Source: Bacteroidales bacterium
Lineage (GTDB): Bacteria; Bacteroidota; Bacteroidia; Bacteroidales; PUMT01
NCBI GenBank assembly: GCA_007132365.1
Contig: SLOS01000002.1
Span: forward strand, 1-25,803
Direction: 5' to 3'
DNA length: 25,803 bases
Position numbers and translations under genes: made by a program. Shown here piece after piece: positions 22,184-25,803 of this stretch. Each line of letters begins with the position of its first letter. Position 1 is the first letter of the stretch. The notes under the pieces were generated by a model, which made no database searches, was not told the DNA's origin, and was given only the letters and a program-made list of their open reading frames with translations.

Positions 22184-22798
22184 ATGAAGAAAAAAACAGT
22201 TGCAATAATTGTAGCCCACCCTGATGATGAGACTCTATGGGCAGGAGGAGTGATATTGAAGCATTCTGACTGGAAACCCTTCGTAGTTTGCCTTAGCAGA
22301 AAAAGTGATCCTGATCGGGCCCCCAAATTTTTCAAAGCACTACAGATGCTTAAGGCCGACGGACGGATAGGCGATCTGGATGATGCCCCGGAACAAATTC
22401 CTTTGAATGAAAATGTATTGGATGAAACTATCCTTGAATTACTTCCATCCATACCTTTTGATCTGATAATTTCTCATAGTCCGGCAGGAGAATATACAAG
22501 ACATATCAGGCACGAGGAAACCGGCAAGGCAGTTATCAGTCTATGGAAAAACGGCAGGTTGCATGCCAATGAACTATGGATCTTCGCCTATGAGGATGGT
22601 AACAAGGGATATTGTCCCCGGCCATTGAAATCTGCAGACATTAATTTTCCGCTTTCTCTGGAAATTTGGAGAAAAAAATACAGCATCATTACAGAAATAT
22701 ACGGATTTGAGAAAAACAGCTTTGAAGCAATGACAACACCGAGATCAGAATCTTTCTGGCAGTTCAGTAACCCGTCAGAGGTAATCGATTTTTTTTAG
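22184..22798 (+). CDS. PIG-L family deacetylase
   Basis: This 204-residue Zn-dependent de-N-acetylase of the PIG-L/LmbE fold has the N-terminal AHPDDE motif (11-16) supplying two Zn ligands and the catalytic acid. TRHIRHEE (105-112) holds His107 and His110, at the place of the family's second Zn-ligand motif. Known members remove acetyl from N-acetylglucosaminyl conjugates (MshB, BshB, PIG-L). It has no signal peptide and acts in the cytoplasm. It is the first gene of a three-gene operon, 33 nt before the GT4 gene. The pairing suggests that a glycosyltransferase product with an N-acetyl-sugar is deacetylated; the substrate is not evident. Confidence 0.88.
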   Translation: MKKKTVAIIVAHPDDETLWAGGVILKHSDWKPFVVCLSRKSDPDRAPKFFKALQMLKADGRIGDLDDAPEQIPLNENVLDETILELLPSIPFDLIISHSPAGEYTRHIRHEETGKAVISLWKNGRLHANELWIFAYEDGNKGYCPRPLKSADINFPLSLEIWRKKYSIITEIYGFEKNSFEAMTTPRSESFWQFSNPSEVIDFF

Positions 22799-22831
22799 TT
22801 GAAACGGGCATGTTAATTAAACACAAACAAG

Positions 22832-23974
22832 ATGAAAGTATTAGTTTTGTATGACTATCCCCCTTCTCCCGGAGGACTTGCAACTCAGGGAGATTTGCTG
22901 TATCGGGGACTGACTGAAATGGGAGTTGATGCTCATGCAGTCCATTTCGAATCACCGCAAGAAAAAGAGTGGTATTACCGCTGGTTTGAACCGGATATTG
23001 TTGTTGGTGTCGGCTATTGGGGCCACACACCTCACTTGGTACTCCACCCCCGGAGGTACGGAGTAAAAGCGGTGCCCTGGCTGGTGGCAGATGGTTTTAT
23101 TGCAAATTACCAGGACATACTTAACTCCCTTCCGCTTATCCTGGTAACATCAAACTGGGTAAAGGAAATGTATGTCAGAGATGGCATAAATGCAGAAATA
23201 ATTGAAGTTTTACCGGTCGGTTGCGATACAGACGTTTTTGTGCCGTATGATAAAAATGATCCAAAGATAATTTCTGTGCGCGAATCTCTGGGTATCTCAA
23301 CCGATCAGCTGATGATCCTAACCGTTGGGGGTGATGCTGCCTCAAAAGGAGCTCAGGAGGTCATGCAGGCTCTTGCAATAATTGATGCTAAGGCTCCCGA
23401 CTGGAAATATGTCTGTAAGGTATGGCCTCAGCCCAGAACAAAACTTCAGAATATGGCTGACCTGCATCTGGCTACTCATCTTGGAATTGACAAGAACGTA
23501 ACGTATACTGTGAATACGATTTCACGCAAGTTCATGCCATATCTGTTAAATGCCTGTGACATTTATGCAGCACCTTCCCGGCTTGAAGGTTTTGGAATGC
23601 CCCAGGTTGAAGCCGGAGCTTGTCAGAAACCGGTTATAGGCATAAGGGCAATGGGAATGCTGGACACCCTAATTCACGGTAAAACTGCTTTCCTGGCAAA
23701 AGTAGCTCAACGGATAGTAGTTAATGAAGCGATACTTGGTGAGGAATCCGGATTTGAAAATGAACAGAAAGTTGTATTTCAGAATCCACGCACTGTCGAT
23801 TACAGGGCAAATGTAAATGATATTGCAAGGTATATGTTGAAACTGATGACAGATGCATCGTTAAGGCAAGAAATTGGAGTGGCAGCGAGAGAACATGTGG
23901 TCAGAAACTTTGATTATCGTATTGTTGCCAGGAGATTCACCCGGATAATTAGTGATAGGTTGGGAATAAACTAA
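22832..23974 (+). CDS. Glycosyltransferase, family 4-like (GT-B fold)
   Basis: This 380-residue cytoplasmic GT-B glycosyltransferase has an N-domain Rossmann start with the acceptor-side glycine loop YDYPPSPGGLATQGDLLYRG (7-26). Donor-domain features are LTVGGDAASKGAQEVMQAL (163-181) and the retaining GT4 E-x7-E motif APSRLEGFGMPQVEAGACQK, with Glu252 and Glu260. It transfers a sugar from a nucleotide donor with retention. The similar length and the PIG-L neighbour recall the MshA/MshB and BshA/BshB pairs of low-molecular-weight thiol synthesis. No cysteine-adding partner (MshC or BshC) is near, and the third gene is a glycosidase, so that assignment is not made. The next gene follows after 11 nt. 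Confidence 0.88.
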   Translation: MKVLVLYDYPPSPGGLATQGDLLYRGLTEMGVDAHAVHFESPQEKEWYYRWFEPDIVVGVGYWGHTPHLVLHPRRYGVKAVPWLVADGFIANYQDILNSLPLILVTSNWVKEMYVRDGINAEIIEVLPVGCDTDVFVPYDKNDPKIISVRESLGISTDQLMILTVGGDAASKGAQEVMQALAIIDAKAPDWKYVCKVWPQPRTKLQNMADLHLATHLGIDKNVTYTVNTISRKFMPYLLNACDIYAAPSRLEGFGMPQVEAGACQKPVIGIRAMGMLDTLIHGKTAFLAKVAQRIVVNEAILGEESGFENEQKVVFQNPRTVDYRANVNDIARYMLKLMTDASLRQEIGVAAREHVVRNFDYRIVARRFTRIISDRLGIN

Positions 23975-23985
23975 ATTGCAACTCC

Positions 23986-25155
23986 ATGAATTATACTTAC
24001 CGGCAAATTATCGGGGAGGCAAAAGAGGCAGCTCTCGAAGTATTATTGCATAATTCACGTGGACCTTTCCACCGTCTTCCCAGAACTGCAGGATGGGGAT
24101 ATCCGGAGCCGTACACAAGGGATTTAATGATTTCCATTTTGGGAATTGCAGTTTCTTCCAATAATAATCTCACAGACAGCATGCGCAGGGTATTGGAAAC
24201 TCTGGCAAAAAACCAGACACACCGGGGCCATATTCCTTCACTGGTGCATGACAGGGAAGATCGCGGTGCAAGTGATACAACACCCTTATTTCTGCTTGGA
24301 GTATTAATTTTCAGAAAAGTAACCGGTGAAAATGATTTTCTTTCCGGTGCAGTCAGCAAAGCACTGACATGGATGGAGCATCAGAGTCCCTCCGACAGGC
24401 TTCTGGTTGCTCAACAACCAACGAGTGACTGGCGCGACGAACTTTGGGTAACCGGATATGGCCTTTATGTTAACACACTTGTGTATAGTTACCTGAGACT
24501 TTTGGGACAGCACGATAAGGCAGATTTAATGAGAAAGGAGTTGAGCAGATTCACTATCACCGGCGAAACCAGGCATCATCATGTTCATGAGGGACTGGTG
24601 GTAAAAAATAAATCTTATTATGCTTTCTGGTCATATAAAATATACAGCAGCGAAAGGTTTGACCTCCTTGGTAACAGTCTCGCGATTCTTTCTGGAATCG
24701 CATCTCAATCAAGGGCTGAATCCATGGTATCCTGGATAGAAGAAGAGTGCCGGGCAATGATAAAAAAGGGTGAACTGGCTGTTAATATGCCACCGAATTT
24801 TTTTCCGTATATCAGTCCCGGAGATCCGGACTGGCGGACAAGATACGAGAAATTCAATATGCCTGGCGAATATCATAATGGAGGAATATGGCCATTTATT
24901 TGCGGTTTTTATGTGGCAGCACTGGTTGCTGTCAAAAAGTACAGACTCGCTGAGGAAAAGCTTTTAGCTCTTACCAGGATAATAAAAAGTTCAGGTACCG
25001 GTAAGACTGAATATGGCTTTAACGAATGGCTTAAAGCCCAGAACGGAAAACCAATGGGACAGGACTGGCAGACATGGAGCGCCTCAATGTATCTCTATGC
25101 GGCAAAATGTGTTGAAGAGAAAAGGACACCCTTTTTTGAAGAAATGCGGTGTTAA
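23986..25155 (+). CDS. (alpha/alpha)6-barrel glycosidase-like protein (GH100/GH15-like)
   Basis: This 389-residue protein has the repeated-helix pattern of (alpha/alpha)6 glycosidases. Visible motifs are GYPEPYTRDLMISILG (38-53, comparable to the RD motif of glucoamylase-type enzymes), QQPTSDWRDELWVTGYGLY (143-161, Asp148 and Asp151 as possible catalytic acids), EYHNGGIWPFICGFYVAALV (295-314), and FNEWLKAQNGKPMGQDWQTW (345-364) with Glu347 as the second candidate acid. The HNGGIWP and QxWSA patterns fit neutral/alkaline invertases (GH100) and related enzymes best, though the protein is somewhat shorter than that family. There is no signal peptide, so it is cytoplasmic. Last gene of the PIG-L/GT4 operon; it may trim or recycle the glycoside the GT makes. 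The exact family is uncertain. Confidence 0.75.
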   Translation: MNYTYRQIIGEAKEAALEVLLHNSRGPFHRLPRTAGWGYPEPYTRDLMISILGIAVSSNNNLTDSMRRVLETLAKNQTHRGHIPSLVHDREDRGASDTTPLFLLGVLIFRKVTGENDFLSGAVSKALTWMEHQSPSDRLLVAQQPTSDWRDELWVTGYGLYVNTLVYSYLRLLGQHDKADLMRKELSRFTITGETRHHHVHEGLVVKNKSYYAFWSYKIYSSERFDLLGNSLAILSGIASQSRAESMVSWIEEECRAMIKKGELAVNMPPNFFPYISPGDPDWRTRYEKFNMPGEYHNGGIWPFICGFYVAALVAVKKYRLAEEKLLALTRIIKSSGTGKTEYGFNEWLKAQNGKPMGQDWQTWSASMYLYAAKCVEEKRTPFFEEMRC

Positions 25156-25501
25156 AACGGTCAGGTTAATAAATTTTATAAAATCCTTAATATCTGTTGG
25201 AAGTATCAGAAGACCATTAGCTAATACTAAGGTGGTTGCTGACAATTCTATAAATAATGACTATAACATCAGTAATGAAAACGAAGACGTTTCATTGGAG
25301 AAAGATTTTAAAGTGGAGCTAATTATGGAAGTGGTGAGGGTTTCCTGTGTCGTTTTTTTCGCCATACTAGTTAAAATAATCTGGTTAAAGTCTTCTTGCG
25401 CATAGTTTTTTGTCATATTTTTTGTCCGCCCCCGGTTTGGCACATTTGCATAAGCACGAACCATTCCGGATTCACTAACTTTTGCAAAAGAGCCAAACGC
25501 T
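25156..25501. other. Gap after the glycosidase operon, probable dispersed-repeat sequence
   Basis: These 346 nt hold no assigned gene. A plus-strand frame running out of the glycosidase (to 25405) ends in a hydrophobic stretch (SCVVFFAILVKIIWLKSSCA), and a minus-strand frame (25261-25464) reads MVRAYANVPNRGRTKNMTKN. The two are opposite readings of the same DNA and neither has a family. The minus frame continues upstream into the tail of the GIY-YIG gene, and the same tail sequence reappears inverted at the right edge of the window. This suggests one repeated unit rather than a gene. Confidence 0.4.
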
Positions 25502-25756
25502 TTACCCTGTGAAATAAGATTTGAGCCTATTCTTTAAAAACAATTTACCATAATGAGTCTTAAAGTATTTTTCCCGTCTTAAAGCATCCTTTTGGTTTAA
25601 GCAGGCTTCGTAATATATTATCTTCAATGGTCTTCTGTCTTTTGTTGATTCAACTAATCCATTACAATGTTGCTCAAATCTTAGTTTTAAATTTTGAGTG
25701 TAGCCGGAATAAAACTGCTTATCCTTTTCACTTAATAAAACATAAGTGTAATACAT
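25502..25756 (-). CDS. GIY-YIG nuclease-like small protein
   Basis: This is a stand-alone GIY-YIG domain of 84 residues. MYYTYVLLSEKDKQFYSGYT corresponds to the GIY..YIG strands (YTYVL and FYSGYT), followed by NLKLRFEQHCNG with the catalytic-type Arg. The RRPLKIIYYEACLNQKDALR helix region then leads to REKYFKTHYG and the final helix. The length fits the short UPF0213/YhbQ-like subgroup frequent in Bacteroidota. An upstream TTG (25771) is in frame, but the ATG at 25756 preceded by AGGA fits the family start. Activity of this subgroup is poorly known; structure-specific DNA cleavage is the usual guess. The gene is bracketed by inverted repeats and may be part of a repeated unit. Confidence 0.88.
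   Translation of the reverse strand: MYYTYVLLSEKDKQFYSGYTQNLKLRFEQHCNGLVESTKDRRPLKIIYYEACLNQKDALRREKYFKTHYGKLFLKNRLKSYFTG
25505..25516. repeat. Left inverted repeat flanking the GIY-YIG gene
   Basis: CCCTGTGAAATA here is the exact complement of TATTTCACAGGG at 25782-25793. It lies inside the last codons of the GIY-YIG gene. About half of the next 10 bases outward also match between the two arms. Confidence 0.6.
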
Positions 25757-25781
25757 GTTCCTAAAATACAAAATTTAAAAC

Positions 25782-25793
25782 TATTTCACAGGG
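25782..25793. repeat. Right inverted repeat flanking the GIY-YIG gene
   Basis: TATTTCACAGGG lies 26 nt upstream of the GIY-YIG start and is an inverted copy of the gene's own 3' end. It is cut off 10 nt later by the window edge, so the full length of the arm cannot be seen. Confidence 0.6.
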
Positions 25794-25803
25794 CAAGCCC
25801 TTC

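Noticed and set aside
22184..23974. Bacillithiol or mycothiol synthesis genes (GT4 plus PIG-L).
   Set aside because: No cysteine-adding ligase is nearby, the third operon gene is a glycosidase, and the GT shows no specific BshA or MshA signature that can be recognised by eye.
25013..25405. 130-codon plus frame overlapping the glycosidase end.
   Set aside because: The first half is a shadow of the glycosidase gene and the rest lies in probable repeat DNA; no start or family supports it.

Overview
The window looks like a chromosomal piece of a Bacteroidota bacterium (probably a Bacteroidales or Marinilabiliales relative). The signs are a moderately AT-rich genome, YkuD_2-type and YcbB-type L,D-transpeptidases, a short GIY-YIG protein of the type common in that phylum, TAnnTTTG-like -7 promoter elements, and few Shine-Dalgarno sites. 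No rRNA, tRNA, CRISPR array, phage module or complete insertion sequence is visible. Everything from 1 to 18260 lies on the minus strand. From 18451 on most genes lie on the plus strand, except an L,D-transpeptidase and the terminal GIY-YIG gene.

Layout: (1) 1-2279, a truncated DUF308/HdeD-like membrane protein and a P-type cation ATPase that lacks several essential parts. (2) 2378-8439, an apparently intact five-gene metabolic cluster: KamA-type lysine 2,3-aminomutase, a GNAT-HDAC fusion, two D-Ala-D-Ala-ligase-like ATP-grasp enzymes that overlap by 4 nt, and a free-standing GNAT. Its 293-nt internal gap holds two diverged tandem copies of a structured repeat. (3) 8637-13514, an envelope and signalling locus: an OmpR-type response regulator and its kinase, a small protein, a coiled-coil membrane protein, the remnant of a SPOR-domain protein, and a MotB/OmpA-like peptidoglycan-binding protein. 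Two promoters here share an identical layout of four 11-bp direct repeats, a 13-nt gap and a TTTG -7 element. (4) 13965-18260, a decaying signalling block: a hybrid histidine kinase with three in-frame stops, a NarL-like regulator whose helix-turn-helix is replaced by a receiver tail, and a PAS kinase split by a 1-nt frameshift and a stop. (5) 18451-21988, a Na+/Ca2+ antiporter and two convergent L,D-transpeptidases. (6) 22184-25155, a three-gene PIG-L deacetylase, GT4 glycosyltransferase and (alpha/alpha)6-type glycosidase operon. (7) 25156-25803, a GIY-YIG gene flanked by inverted repeats, which look like the edge of a dispersed repeat.

The best candidate for an undescribed system is the kamA cluster. 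By inference it makes beta-lysine or a related beta-amino acid, acetylates an amine, joins building blocks with two ATP-grasp ligases, and removes acetyl groups with the HDAC domain of the fusion. That would be a protect-ligate-deprotect route to a small peptide-like metabolite or osmolyte. The best regulatory signal is the pair of matched 11-bp-repeat promoters directly downstream of the two-component genes. A further theme is gene decay: in-frame deletions, nonsense codons and one homopolymer indel cluster in the ATPase and in the 14-18 kb signalling block, while the metabolic genes look intact.
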